Source: Silene conica
Taxonomy: Eukaryota > Streptophyta > Magnoliopsida > Caryophyllales > Caryophyllaceae
Direction: 5' to 3'
Assembly (NCBI GenBank): GCA_029255685.2
Contig: CM055317.2
Coordinates: 68,747,460 to 68,811,459, forward strand
DNA length: 64,000 bases
Shown here: positions 1 to 13,028 of the stretch, piece by piece
How the letters are laid out: every line of letters begins with the position of its first letter
Position numbering within the stretch: position 1 is the stretch's first letter
The notes under the pieces: generated by a model
What the model saw: the letters and a program-made list of their open reading frames with translations, nothing else
The model's database searches: none
What the model was told of the DNA's origin: nothing
Translations under genes and position numbers: made by a program

Positions 1-285
1 TATAATTAATGGTCAATACCTCTGACTAACTGTTTAGTCGTAATCGGCATAAATGTGACTGTATTTTCATACCCTCACATCTCTCAAACGTGTCCTATAG
101 GTGTGACGTATAGGGACCAGTTTATCACCGCCATCCGTATGACAATAACGTCAAACTTATCTAGCAAGCCAACCGTTATTGATAAACGTGGATCAACTGA
201 TAATAATACTGAAGTATGCCCTTGTGATCCTTAAAGAGATTTAATAAGTCATTGTACTTAATTGTCAAGGACACCAGCCCCAACA
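1..285 (-). repeat. 3' LTR of the copia element (partial)
   Basis: This segment matches 7661-7929 almost base for base from position 17 and ends at the same ccccaaca terminus. On the minus strand it begins TGTTGGGG. A purine-rich tract (GTGGGAGA on the minus strand, about 286-296) abuts it and fits the polypurine tract. Confidence 0.9.
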
Positions 286-3200
286 ATCTCCCACTTGTCC
301 GTACAAGGGTATGTGCAATGACGTTATCACACTACATGTGGAGGACACAAGCTCCAACAAACTCCCACTTGTCCGTACAAATGTAGGTGCGATAACCGAT
401 TCTCATATCCTTTTAAAATTTCTCCCACTCAATGTAAGACAATTTGCAAATCCGCATTCGCAAATGTCGTATCTCACAAGCGATCTGTATCAAGAGTGGT
501 TTCCCCGACTAGAGATTAACTTAACTGATAAAACGAATCTGTATTCGAGCATGACCATGCATTTCAGTTACTACTCCTCGAGTGGCCCTGAGAAATGATA
601 AAATCCTGATAAGGGTTTGGATATTTCCTTCTACTCGAATCCTGCCGATATCGCGCAGCATGAAATAACCCAGAAAAAATCCTCTTGGCCCCTGTTACGA
701 TGACCGTGGGAAAGAAACCAAAGTTACCCAAAATATGCCTTAATCTCAAGAGACAGTTGAAAGTCAAAAGACTCGACTCTAAGGAACACTATGGAGGTCC
801 TATCCACGACCTGGCACCCAATGTTATAAAACATTTAGGACTCCATAACGTTGTCACGGGGTGTCCTACGAGATATCCGTATAAATCGCCTTTGTGATTG
901 GTCAGTCATCCGCGTGACTTATGGCTCGTTGAACCCACCATCAACCAACGTCACAAAATGATTACCTGAGTTATCAGCTCAAGTGGGTAATCAAGGACTA
1001 AAACGATGTAATGTAATTCAGTTCACTTTGTGGTGTTCAAAATTGGCGTACAATTCCACATGAAAAACAAAACATTATATATCATAACAATGAGGTTGAA
1101 TAGAGTACACGAGAAAATGAATTATTACATGAATTCATAAAAGAGTACTACAACTTAGGAACACATCTAATTCCCATGGAATGAATGTGCCATTCATGCT
1201 TATCACGTGGTAATGCTTTAGTGAGAGGATCAGCTATGTTGTCATCCGTAGCGATCTTATCAATGAAAATCTCCTTTTGCTCCACGTAATCTCTGATTAG
1301 ATGAGCTTTCCGTTGTACATGTCTAGCCTTGTTGCTAGACTTATGCTCCTTAGCTTGGAAGATGACACCTTTATTGTCACAATAAACGGTGATAGGGTCA
1401 TTCGAACTAGGCACTACTGAGAGTCCTTGTAAGAATTGACGCATCCATATCGCTTCCTTAGCTGCTTCCGAGGCGGCATAGTACTCGGACTCAGTAGTAG
1501 AATCTGCTGTAACACTCTGTTTAGAACTTTTCCAGCTGACAGCAGCGCCATTAAGAGTAAAAACGAATCCAGACTGAGATTTCGAGTCGTCTCGATCCGT
1601 TTGGAAGCTAGCATCTGCGTAACCCGTGGCGCAGAGCGTCGAGTCGCCTCCATAAGTCAATCCCCAATCTTTAGTCCTCCGTAGGTACTTAAGAATGTTT
1701 TTCACAGCCATCCAGTGTGGTTCACCTGGATGAGCTTGAAATCGACTTGTCATACTCAATGCATATGCAACGTCTGGACGTGCATATCATGGCATACATG
1801 ATCGATCCTATTGCTGAAGCATAAGGAATCCGACTCATGCGCTCCTTCTCTTCCAATGTCTTAGCTTCTTGAGTCTTGCTCAAGTGAAGCCCAGTAGTCA
1901 TAGGAAGGAACCCCTTCTTGGAGTTCGTCATGCTGAATCTCTCTAGAATCTTATCTATGTAAGACTCATGACTGAGAGACAACATCCGTCGTGATCTATC
2001 CCTGTAGATACGGATGCCCAAAATTCTTTGTGCCTCTCCCAGATCTTTCATCTGGAAATGGTTTTTCAACCATGCTTTAACCGAAGAAAGGAGAGGTATG
2101 TCATTCCCAATTAAGAGTATGTCGTCGACATACAGTACTAGGAATACAATCTTGCTCCCACTCGACTTGATATAGAGACATGGTTCCTCGAATGATCGAA
2201 TGAACCCATTCTCTTTTATCACTTGGTCGAAGCGATGATTCCAACTCCGCGATGCTTGCTTAAGTCCATAGATGGAACGCTTAAGCTTGCAAACTTTCTT
2301 AGGATTTTCTGGATCAATAAAACCCTCGGGTTGTACCATGTACAACTCTTCCTCCAAATAACCGTTTAAGAAGGCGGTTTTAACGTCCATCTGCCATAAT
2401 TCATAGTCATGAAATGCGGCGATCGCTAAGATAATCCGAATGGAACGTAGCATGACTACGGGTGCAAAGATATCATCGTAGTGCAAGCCTGACACTTGGG
2501 TGAAACCTTTAGCAACTAGTCTTGCCTTATGGATATCTTGTTTAACTTCCACGGCATGCTTTATTTTGTAAAGCCATTTGCATTGAAGGGGACGCACCTT
2601 TGCAGGTAGGTCCACAAGATCCCACACGTTGTTCTCATACATGGAGTCCATCTCGGATTGCATGGCTTCTAGCCATAGCTTTGAGTCAGAACTGGTCATG
2701 GCACCTTTATAGGTTGTGGGTTCATTACCCTCTAGAAGTAAGACATCGTCTATATCATGTTCCTCGACCATACCAATGTATCTGTCCGGAGGAATAGAGA
2801 CTCTTCCCGATCTCCTAGGTTCCTCAGGAATATCTACCGCAGCCTCGGTTGAAGGAATTGTTTCCTCCAATGGTTGCTCGGTAGTTGGTTCTTGAACCTC
2901 TGATAAATCGAAGGTTCTATTACTCGACTTGTTCTCGAGAAATTCTTTTTCTAAGAACGTCGCACTAGCCGCAACAAAAACACGTTGTTCGGTTGGCGAG
3001 TAGAAGTAATGACCAAAAGTTCCCTTTGGATAGCCTATAAAGTATGTCTTGACCGATTGCGGGCCGAGCTTATCCTCGTGTCTCCACTTGACATAAGCCT
3101 CGCAGCCCCAAACCCGAATAAAGGACAAGTTAGGGACCGTTCCCTTCCATAATTCGTATGGAGTCTTGTCAACAGCTTTAGACGGACTTCGGTTAAGAAT

Positions 3201-6200
3201 TAGAGCGGCCGACAAAACAGCATAGCCCCATAATGAATCAGGCACAACGGTGTGACTCATCATGGATCGAACCATATCAAGTAAAGTTCGATTTCTCCGT
3301 TCGGACACACCATTTAATTGTGGTGTTCCAGGTGGAGTCAACTGTAGCACGATGCCACAGTCTTTAAGGTGTTGATCAAACTCGTGTGAAAGATACTCAC
3401 CACCACGATCAGAACGTAGTGCTTTAATCTTTCTACCCAGCTGGTTTTGTACCCGATTCTGGTATTCTTTGAACTTGTCAAAGGATTCACTTTTATGCTT
3501 CATTAAGTAGACATAGCCATATCTACTCAAATCATCCGTGAAAGTGATGAAATACCTATAGCCTTCTCGTGCGTTGATCGACATAGGGCCACATACGTCC
3601 GTATGTATGAGTCCTAATAGGTCGGTAGCGCGCATTCCAACACCTTTGAAGGAAATACGAGTCATCTTACCGATGAGACATGATTCACACGTGCCATATG
3701 ATTCGAAATCAAATGCCGAGATAGCTCCATTATTTATGAGCTGTTTTACGCGTTTCTCATTTATGTGTCCCATACGACAATGCCATAGATAAGTTTGATC
3801 TTTGTCACCTACCTTTAATCTCTTATTATTCACATGTAATATTTCGGTGGTTTGATCTAAAACATAAATTCCATTCATGAAAACTGCCTTGCCATAAATC
3901 ATATTGTGTAATGAGAAACACAACTATTATTTTCTATTACAAATGAAAAACCAAGTTTGTCAAGCGTAGAAACTGAAATAATGTTTTTGGACAAACAAGG
4001 AACATAATAACAGTTATATAAAGATAACTCGAATCCACTTGGAAGCTGGATCACGTATGTTCCCCTCGAGACTGCAGCAACACGTGCTCCATTCCCGACA
4101 CGCAGGTCAACCTCACCCTTGATTAGGGGTTCTTGGTTTCGGAGGCCCTGCACATGATTACATAGATGAGAACCACAACCAGTATCTAGTACCCAAGTTC
4201 CGTAACTTGCATGGTTAATCTCAATCATGTGAATAAAAGAAGAAGAAGACATACCAACAGCAGTAACGCGGCCTGCTTTAATGTCCTCACGATACACGGG
4301 GCAGGAGCGCCTCCAATGCCCAGTCTTGTGGCAATGGTGGCATTCCATGCTAGTATCCTTGCTCTTTGTCTTGCCTTGTGAGTTGCTCTTAGTAAATCTT
4401 GACTTCTTAAACTTGGGCTTGCCTACTGTTAGGTCGCCCTGAGCTTTAGCTTTACCCTTACCCTTACCCTTACTGGAGATCATGAGAACATCTTTCTTCA
4501 CGCTCCCACTTAATTTCAGATCCTTCTCGGTCTGTACGAGAAGGGAGTGGAGCTCATGAGGAGTCTTCTTCATGTCGTTCATGTAATAGTTGGCCCTAAA
4601 GAGGACGAACCCATCATGAAGCGAATGAAGCATTCGATCAACGATTATGTTCTCACTAATCTTGCAGTTTAGGGCCTCCAGTTTCTCGATATTCTCAATC
4701 ATGTGAAGAATATGTGGGCTAACAGCTTGGCCCTTCTGGAGTTTCGCCTCAAAGAAGCGACAGGTATGCTCATAAGAAACGATCCTCGGAGCTTTTGAGA
4801 ATTTGTTAGTGAGCGTGGTGAAAATCTTGTTTGCACCATAGGCTATGAAGCGTCTTTGTAAATTGGATTCCATTGCATAGATGAGTACGTTCTTTATCGC
4901 ACCCGCTTCCATGACGAAGTCGCTATGAGCGCGAACTTCGTTAGCTCTAGCTCCAGTTCCTGGGTGTGCCGGAATTGGCTCAGTTAAGTACTTAAGCTTT
5001 CCGTCAGCAACGGCAGCATTCCAGTCAGAGAAGTTTGACCCATCCTACCTCAGTCTAGTAGACTGATTCATGGAGTCCATGAAGGCTTTTAGCCAGGATT
5101 CACGTGCTAGCTTGGCACTTCGCATTGGGTCTTCACCAGCCATTAGTTATACAGCAGTTAAATTGAACGTGTTCTACACTGAAAAGAAGATAAAACAAAA
5201 CCATATAAGCAACTCATTGTTGTGATTTAAGTCTATATTAAATTGTATTTAAACTCGTAGACTCATGCATTTATATAATTGATCTCCCTCAAGAATTATA
5301 TAAACGATCCCAAGACTCAATTTCCGTATATTGATAAGCCCACAGCTTGGCTAATTCCACCGTTGGAACTCTTGGTCGATAGATTTCCGTAAATCCTATC
5401 TATTAGTCCATCTCAGTCGCTAGATAGTATCGAGTGACCATGATGTTGAGATAAAATAAATCATCTGTTCCCACTTACCCGACGTAGAAGGGGTCATATT
5501 ATGCCTACCGACGAAGAAGGGATTCATGGGAGTCTGATTTATAAAGACTAGTCTCAATTTTTGGTTATACCAGGAAGACCCCATCAACTCATATTTATCC
5601 ATTTTAAGTGAACTAATATCTAGCATATGCGTGAATGAATGAAATAAAGTGATGGCTTTGCAATTGACATGTGACACCTGTATTGTCACAGAAAACTAAC
5701 GCGTAACCTCTACATGAGTCAGTTTTCAGGCATGTTATAGGTGGTTTGGTTTTAGGCGGAATATGATGCAAGCTATTATCGATGAAAGCATAAAATAAAT
5801 GCGATAAACGTAAATAAAAGTCCTAGTGTGGCCTATCCTACCAAAATAAACATAAAAAAAAACAACTTTGGAATCCACTGTTGGACCCTAGAAGCTTGTC
5901 TTGATGTTCCATCTTGGTCCTTGCAGCGGGAGTGAGCATCCGGTCTCCGTCTTTGGTCTTCACAAAATTACTAATTTAAATTACAAATATAACCCTATTT
6001 ACATTCTAATTTAAATACAAAAGTAATTACATGGCAAAACCCAAAACGGAGATACAAGATCTCAAAATTAGAAACAAGACTGTGTCCCATCATTACGGTA
6101 ACACAATCTACTAAGGCCACACTAAGTTACAACCGTTTGCAAAAATTAAATACGTTATAGAAAGCATTCAAAAGGCATTCAACAAGACGATAAATAAAAT

Positions 6201-6489
6201 GCATCAACTAAAATTAAAATTTATACATGACATAATACTGTTATTATGATTAACAAATTTTACCAAACCACCTTACGGGATTAAAATTATGTGATTATAC
6301 CGTTTTAATCACCCAATTTTAATAAATTTATAATCCATTATCTTAAACCATTTTAAAATAATATGTATCAAACGAGGGTGAACCGTTTCACAAAATTAAT
6401 AATATACTATTTCCGTATATAGTATATTACTAAAGGCCATGGGAAAATAAAACAGGTTATTTTCGAAAAATAAAACACGACTTTCACAG

Positions 6490-6912
6490 GGAATCAGTCG
6501 ACCGACCTCAACATGGGGTCGACCGACCAAAAAAAAAATTCTGAATCAGCAAGAGGTCGACAGACCCAATAAACAGGTCGTCCGACCTCCTGACAAAAAA
6601 ATTTCCTGTAACTTCAGAGTGGTCGACCGACCCAATAAACAGGTCGACCGACCACAAAATTCAAGTCGAGTTTCAGAAAACGCGAAATTGCTGTACTTTC
6701 AATCAAAACAAGTTTTAACGTTTGATTCAAAACGCGTAAATCAAAATAAACAGCAATTAGGGTTCACATATTGTCAAGAATATCGATTAATTAACAATAT
6801 GTAAACAGGAATCGAAAACAAGATCGATTATACAAAAGAGAAACTGTCAAAAACAGAAACCCTACGCTGGTGTTGGTCGACCGACCGCATAAATGGGTCG
6901 ACCGACCCACAC
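6490..6912. repeat. Paired GGTCGACCGACC repeats in the copia leader
   Basis: The leader carries about eight copies of a near-palindromic 12-mer, GGTCGACCGACC, in pairs spaced about 20-25 bases apart (near 6497/6527, 6551/6578, 6622/6648 and 6874/6897). Variants change one or two bases. Between the pairs are AT-rich spacers, some nearly identical (cccaataaacagg twice). No coding role is visible; they could form hairpins in the RNA leader. Confidence 0.75.
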
Positions 6913-6980
6913 GCCGGCAGAAAACGGTTTTTCAAAATTTTTAGATAAAACTTATGAAAAACACAAAAGTAAGAATTTCA

Positions 6981-7000
6981 TGGCCTTGCTCTGATACCAC
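6981..7000 (-). other. Primer-binding site, initiator-tRNA-Met type
   Basis: On the minus strand the stretch reads TGGTATCAGAGCAAGGCCA, beginning 2 bases from the LTR end. TGGTATCAGAGC is the standard plant copia primer site complementary to the 3' end of initiator methionine tRNA. This fixes the element's orientation. Confidence 0.9.
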
Positions 7001-7001
7001 T

Positions 7002-7929
7002 TGTGGGGAATATAGCATGTATTCACCCTAAACTTGAAGGATTATAATGAAATTTACAGTTGTGAATATGGTCATAAGATAAATAAAAACATGAAAAGGA
7101 ATACAACCTTGAGTCCTTGCGCAAAAGGCCTAAGAACAGGAATTAAAGTAAATTCCCTCCTATAACTTGCATCCAAGACTTTGTTTAAGACGATGCCGCG
7201 TGTGCTAGAAAGGCTCTCCAATTGCCTTGCAATATGGGGAGAGCTTTTGTGAGGTTTTCGATGTGAGATCTGAGTTTTGGGAGAATAATGTTCTCAAAAC
7301 CCTAATTTTTCTTTGAGATGTGTTTTGTCAGTAAAAACAATCAAAAAGCAGTGGTCTCACATAAGGAGAATTCTTCTCCTTATGTAATACACGGCCGGCC
7401 GACCCATTAGGGTAAGAGTGGGCTTTCCACTCTTACCTTATTCTAATGTGTGATTCGACCCGTTTTGCTAAATATTATTCGCGGGTATTAATTATAAATC
7501 GCATACATGTTATCAGATCTTAATTCAGTCGATGTATTAATAATGGTCTGATAAAATTACGATATTGTATAATTACCCGAATTAATATAACTGTTTATAT
7601 TAATACGCGAAATCAATATTTAATTAAATATAACTGCTTATATTTAATTTTACGAATTAATACCTCTGACTAACTGTTTAGTCGTAATCGGCATAAATGT
7701 GACTGTATTTTCATACCCTCACATCTCTCAAACGTGTCCTATAGGTGTGACGTATAGGGACCAGTTGATCACCGCCATCCGTATGACAATAACGTCAAAC
7801 TTATCTAGCAAGCCAGCCGTTATTGATAAACGTGGGTCAACTGATAATAATACTGAAGTATGCCCTTATGATCCTTAAAGACATTTAATAAGTCATTGTA
7901 CTTAATTGTCAAGGACACCAGCCCCAACA
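7002..7929 (-). repeat. 5' LTR of the copia element
   Basis: This 928-bp LTR has TG...CA ends: on the minus strand it starts TGTTGGGG and ends CCCCACA. It lies directly beside the primer-binding site. Its last 269 bases are about 98% identical to the partial LTR at the left window edge. Confidence 0.9.
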
Positions 7930-9897
7930 ATTAGTTGGTATAATCTTCTTCTCCTTTACTTAGTTTTTGCATTTGCTTCAAGTTTTCTTCATCCAATTGT
8001 TTACCTTTGTTTCATTTCATTATGTTTAGCACTTGTTTATCAATTGTTCACATCTCTCTCTTAGCCATGAGTGAGTAGTTCATTTCTAAGGTTAGGGGTG
8101 TGCTTGGGTAGTTGGTAACTATGAAGCTTGTTTAGAATTAGTCTTGGGTACTCTCATTGGTTGGGTTTCCACTTCATGCATGTTATGTGTTCGATGAATT
8201 GCCTCAACGACGGTTGGGCATGAGTCTTCTCTTTGTTTGTCTTTGACGATAGTCTAGGACTTTCATGGGCATGTGTATTAGGTTAGTCAAATCGAAAGAC
8301 GAGACGACCCTAGGCCTACCATAGGAGCGACCCTAGACCACTCTTACATTTTTAGTTACCGACTTACCTAGGTAGCCCCCACACCCTAGTTTCTTTTACC
8401 TATCGACATAGTCTTTACATCTTGTTTTTACTTCTTACTTAGTTGTTAATCATTTCACAAAACCTATTACCACTGACTTAGACTTAGATTATAACTTAAC
8501 TAAGCGATTACCCCCACCGTCCTTGCGAACGATAACCCTTTCATACTACTTTATATCGGGTTTATAAATCTTGTTTGATCGTGAGAACCGACAACTTAAT
8601 CTCGCGCATCACAATACCATGACCCAGACCACCACCAGACTTCACCCTCGACATATCTCACCTCCCCGGCCCTGACTCCCCTGGTGGTAACCACCAGGCC
8701 TCGACACAATCACAACCCTCTGAAACACCCGCATAAAGGGACGCTGACACACACATATACCTTGTGTTTCATGTCGCCACAACAAACTATCGATACAAGG
8801 TGCTCCGGTCACCAAACACCACCCCACAACCACGACACTAGACTATCAACATCCCACTACCATAACCCATCAACTCGTATAAGACACAACCCAAAACCGA
8901 ACTCGAATTACGAACTAAAAAACGAAATAGAGTATGAGTACGTTATTGCTACTGTCGACATTATGGGGGTTGTTGTAGCAGTCACGGTGGTCCCATGGTG
9001 GTTTAAAGATGATAACCATATTGTACCTACTACGGAGATTACATATCACTATAATACTCAGATAAACGACATTAAAAGGTTCCATAAACTACTTACGAAA
9101 ACTCTGTTGCGCAAGGTAAAATGATGATGGTTAGGGGCTGATATTGCTGTGTCTTTCTTTTTCCTTTGCTTCTTCTTCAACCCCATGACAGTCCACTCTT
9201 GTCTTTAGGAGTAGACGGAATAAGAGGTAGATGAAAATTTGGGGTGATTAGGGTTTTGCGAGGTTATGGAGGCAGATTATGAGTTGGTGGTCATTAGGGT
9301 TTGTAGGATAAGTGTGTCGATGGATGGGTGGAGTATACAATGCAAGCTAGGGTTTTGTATAAACGTTATACTAATCACGCATTATGCATATAATATTAAC
9401 CCAAGCCCATCACGCCTCTATCCATAATCTCGTTCTCAACTCGTAGTTTAACTCCATGAAACTCGTAACTTAAAATTAACGAAACATATAAATGATTATA
9501 TTAATTAAATTATGTTATTTAGTAGTAGTAAATATTAATAATTATAAGAATATAAAATTATTAGTACTTACATAAGAATATATATAAAAATTAGAATTTT
9601 AATATAATTACGACTTAAATAATAAAACAAGTATAAATGAGAAATAAATATAAAATATGAAATATATATAATTATAAATATATTATCAAAAGTAAAGAAA
9701 TACGAATAAAATGTCATTTTATGAAATAATCATCAAATATAAAATGATTATGGTTATGAAATACGAAATAATCGTAAAAATACGATTTATAAAATAGTAA
9801 TAGTTTACGTAAAAATACGTTATAAACATTCCGTTTGAAATACGTGTGTAAAACATGGTTTGACTGCCGTCGACCAAGGCTAACATACGGGGTATTA
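7930..9897. mobile_element. Weak remains of other LTR-type repeats
   Basis: There is no credible gene here. The stretch 8460-8620 (acccccaccgtccttgcgaacg and following) resembles the leader regions seen in plant LTR elements. At 9884-9897 the minus strand begins TGTAATACCCCG, a common LTR start in plant Ty3/gypsy elements. No primer site, second LTR or protein domain is visible, so this is only a suggestion. The copia element lies directly beside these remains. Confidence 0.3.
8886..8958 (+). repeat. Dispersed repeat, copy 1
   Basis: About 70 bases here recur at 17528-17600 with only a few differences (shared core gaactcgaattacgaacta). The second copy is cut by an unrelated element that begins at 17603. 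Family unknown. Confidence 0.7.
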
Positions 9898-10403
9898 CAC
9901 TAAAAGGTGCTTTTATATTTGCTTTGTATATTTCAAGTGCTTAGAATTCACTAAACGATTTAATAATTAGTTCAATGTTTATTAATTTTACCAAATGATA
10001 TTGTATCTATCAAATGGTACTTCATAGGTTAAGCTGCGCAAACAATTATTGAACATTAGCTCACATTTTGAAAAAGTGAAACCCAATAGGTAAGTGATAT
10101 ATCTCGGTATATTATTCATTACCCCGGTTGAGAGAATGTTGCTTGCCTTGAGAAGGCGTTGCTGGTGTTAGATAGCCTATTTTCTTCAGACTAAGTACTT
10201 ATTAAAGTTGTTATTACAAATTTCGGGTCTCCTATCATTGAGTGTTGTTTTCTTCGGGCATCTTACTATTGAGTTTTAAGCTCGAGTGTTATTGTCAACC
10301 AAGGTTATCGGACACTCTCAAGAATCCCCTTCAACTAGCTGGGATTCTGAGAAGTGTGACTCGCCCACTAGTCACTACTACACTTTCAATTTGTTATTAT
10401 GTA
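9898..10403. other. Intergenic, no gene seen
   Basis: AT-rich sequence with short open frames lacking domains, splice context or neighbours of interest. I see no RNA gene or clear element here. Confidence 0.5.
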
Positions 10404-10663
10404 CTTCCTCCATTCCAATCAATTCTATACATTTCACTTTTTTCGCACTATTCATAGGTCGAGTGAATTTTCGACGCAACTTCTAATATATAACATAAAA
10501 GATAGTCATGTGAGATCTTGTTTAAATCGTCTTACCGAGTACATTCTGAATATCAAAGTTTTATAATTTTTATCGATATGTAACTAAAGATATTAACAAA
10601 AGAAAACGGGTATTGACAAACGTGAATAAAGTAAATGTATAGAATTGATTGGAATGGAGGAAG
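10404..10663. mobile_element. Stowaway MITE (Tc1/mariner type)
   Basis: A 260-bp element flanked by TA on both sides (10402-10403 and 10664-10665). The terminal inverted repeats are long and nearly perfect: the left end starts cttcctccattccaatcaat and the right end is its reverse complement, extending over about 30 bases. A CTCCCTCCATTCC-like terminus plus TA duplication is the signature of Stowaway elements mobilised by mariner transposases. No transposase is present. Confidence 0.93.
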
Positions 10664-11609
10664 TATCTCTCTAGTAATGTACAGAAGTGAAGCTCAAGTG
10701 TTACTGTCAAGTGTCAACCAAGACTATCTTGGTATGCTCATAACATTGCAATTTCGCTAGTAAAATATTTGTTACTTCCCTATGATCTTGTTTGTGGTTT
10801 CATTCTTGAAAATTCCACCTACAAATATGTTCAATTAGTTGCTTTTACTCTTCTTTTATTTTAATCTGTTGTTGACTCTTCAGATAGTATTTGAGACTTG
10901 CATTGGCTGTCACGCTTGATTTAGTAATTCTTTCGGCTTATCATGGGTAAGAATATCTCTGTTTCATCTTGACTTTTCTTCTCGTGTACAATACGCTGAA
11001 AGATGAAGTTCAAGAGTTCGTTCTTCCTTTAGTGAATCCAGTTTGTCACATATCATTGTTTTAATATAGTCTCTACCCCCAATGATTTGTCTTGGATCCT
11101 TTTATTTTCGTCTTAATTTAAACAGTATCAAAATTATACAGTTGAAATCAAAATTAATTTGTTTTATATTTTGTATGATGTTTATAGGTTTTGAGATTTG
11201 TCAGATGGTGATGACGATGCGCCTTCATATGTTGATTGAAGTCCATTTGACATTGTGCCAACTACCAACTACATTCGATTGAAGCTCCTACATGTTCTGG
11301 TCTCTAGTTAGTTACATATAGCACTATTTACGATTTTTTTACAACATTATTATGTTGGATTTTAGTATCATCCAGATCCTTATTAATATTTTTGATTTTG
11401 TCGTACTGTAGAGTACTAGTTTATAATAGTTTAATTGTTAATGCTAGTATTTTTGATGAAGACGATATTTCAGACGTACGACAATTATTTATAAAAGTAC
11501 GTCGGTACTTTGTTATTCTATTCATGATTTAATTGACTACTACTATATATAGGTTTATTTAATCTCTACGATTTTCTTTAGAAATCAAATTTCAAAAAAT
11601 CTAATACCC

Positions 11610-12112
11610 AAAGCGGTAATACTTAAGAATGTGCGTGATACGTTGACAACTAAAAGCATTACCGAGATTGACAGTTTCAAGAGTCAAAATAAAGAAAATT
11701 GATGCTTAATGATGTCTCAAGAAGTGATACATAAAGGCATCAATAGTTGCTAATGACGATTCAAAACATCATAATTATTGTTGACAAATAAGAGCGCTAA
11801 TACGTACTTGAGACACTTTTAAGCGTCGCCTTTGTTGACAAATAAGAGCGTCAATAAGTACTGAGACACTTTTAAGCGTCACATTTGTTGACATATAAAA
11901 ACGTCATTAATTAGTGAAGGCGCTTTAAACTGTCACATTTGTTGACGAACAAATTGTCAATAGTCATTTAAGACACTTTTAAGCGTCACATATGTAGACA
12001 TAAAAAGCGTCAATAAAAACAGACGTCCCAAAAATAACGCTTTTTCAAAGCGTCGGTAAAAATAAATGTGACATTTTAAAGCGTCACATTGACACGGTGT
12101 TTGTTGTAGAGT
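11610..12112. mobile_element. CACTA (En/Spm) transposon end with subterminal repeats
   Basis: Between about 11640 and 12100 the motif gacacttttaagcgtc and its relatives (aaagcgtcacat, gcgtcaataa) occur repeatedly in both orientations at roughly 50-60-base spacing. The array stops at ttgttgtagag (12101-12111), the reverse of a slightly decayed CACTACAACAAA terminus. Short inverted and direct repeats behind such a terminus are the usual transposase-binding region of CACTA elements. The other end and any transposase are not visible, so this is a fragment or a deletion derivative. Confidence 0.75.
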
Positions 12113-12191
12113 GTGAGGCTCTAATTCTTTTGCCAGTTGGATCTCCCAGAATACCAGTAATAGCATCCCTCACGCTACTTTTAGTTGATCT

Positions 12192-12955
12192 ATGAAATTT
12201 GAGTTAACTTGTATGTGGATTTGGAAATGGCGTAATAATATAGTCTTTGGAAGGGCAGATGAAAATCCAAACGATCCGATTCAGTTCATTTGGCATAAAT
12301 TAAATATCACTAAACAAGCTTCAGAACCTTTTTCCTTTTTTAGACCTCTCTCGGGCACTAATCATAAAGAACTTATATACGATGGAATCCACTCCCACAT
12401 GACCACACAGATGGATTTACTTAATACGGTTGGGGCCTGGTAATCGTGGACCTGCGGGCTATGGAGGTATCTTCAGAGACGAGACAAGTAATTTCAAAGG
12501 TGTTTATTTTTCTTCTTGCGGCATATGTAATCCACTAAGAGCGAAAATTAATGTTCTAGTCATTGGTCTAGAGCGAGCTAGATATACGGGGTTAGAAGAC
12601 TTTTGGTTCGTATGGACAACTTTTCTTGTGTGAAGTTCATTCGTGAAGAGCAAATGTTAAGTAACAGACTTCGTCCACTCGTCCAATAACGATGTATTAA
12701 TCTTATCAATTTAGAAGGATGAGAAGTGAAAATTGATCATGTTTTTCGTGAAGCAAATAGAGCCGCAGATTGGCTAGCTAATGCAGGTTTTGAAACAAGT
12801 AGTACCATCTCCTTCCTTGAAGATCCACTAGACGACATTCAATCCATACTCCGGGAAGATTTATTAGGAGTTGCATTCCCTCGTTTAGTAACTATTTAAT
12901 TATTTTGTTGTAAACTTGTGATGGGGCTTGGCCCTCTTTAGCACCAAAAAAATGT
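12192..12955 (+). pseudogene. LINE 3' fragment, RNase H domain
   Basis: Frames along this stretch encode the end of a plant non-LTR retrotransposon: MWIWKWRNNIVFG, then GPAGYGGIFRD of the RNase H core, then a C-terminal part with HVFREANRAADWLANAG, ending at a stop at 12897-12899. The reading shifts by +1 near 12430 and returns to the first frame near 12610. Two in-frame stops follow, at about 12690 and 12723, so it is dead. After the stop comes a typical LINE tail (cttggccctctttagcacc) with a short A run at about 12946-12953. The 5' side is cut off near the CACTA end at 12112. Confidence 0.85.
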
Positions 12956-13028
12956 GAATTGGCTATTTTTGTAAAGAAATTTATAAACTTTATAATATAG
13001 CTTATATTTTTTACGTTTAAGCTCAAAA

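Larger units (their letters stand above)
1..7929 (-). mobile_element. Ty1/copia LTR retrotransposon, truncated by the window edge
   Basis: Element fossil read on the minus strand. Its 5' LTR is at 7002-7929, the tRNA-type primer site at 6981-7000, an untranslated leader at about 5150-6980, gag at about 3900-5144, and pol at about 1148-3950. The 3' LTR lies at 1-285 and is cut by the window. The part order in pol is aspartic protease (DTGCGSH), integrase (GLIHTDVCGPM), reverse transcriptase (YVDD) and RNase H, which is the copia order. Gag ends in a CCHC knuckle (CHHCHKTGHWRRSC). The coding region is broken, with about two or three breaks. The 269 comparable LTR bases differ at about five places, so insertion was recent, of the order of one million years at usual plant rates. 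The target-site duplication cannot be checked because the left flank is missing. Confidence 0.95.

Noticed and set aside
8684-9124. 146-codon plus-strand frame
   Set aside because: The protein is low in complexity (H, P, T and N rich), has no domain, and overlaps a dispersed repeat found again at 17528. Better explained as chance in repeat DNA.
11812-12000. CRISPR-like spaced repeats
   Set aside because: The repeats are degenerate and occur in both orientations beside a CACTA terminus. The genome is a plant's, so a CRISPR array is not expected.
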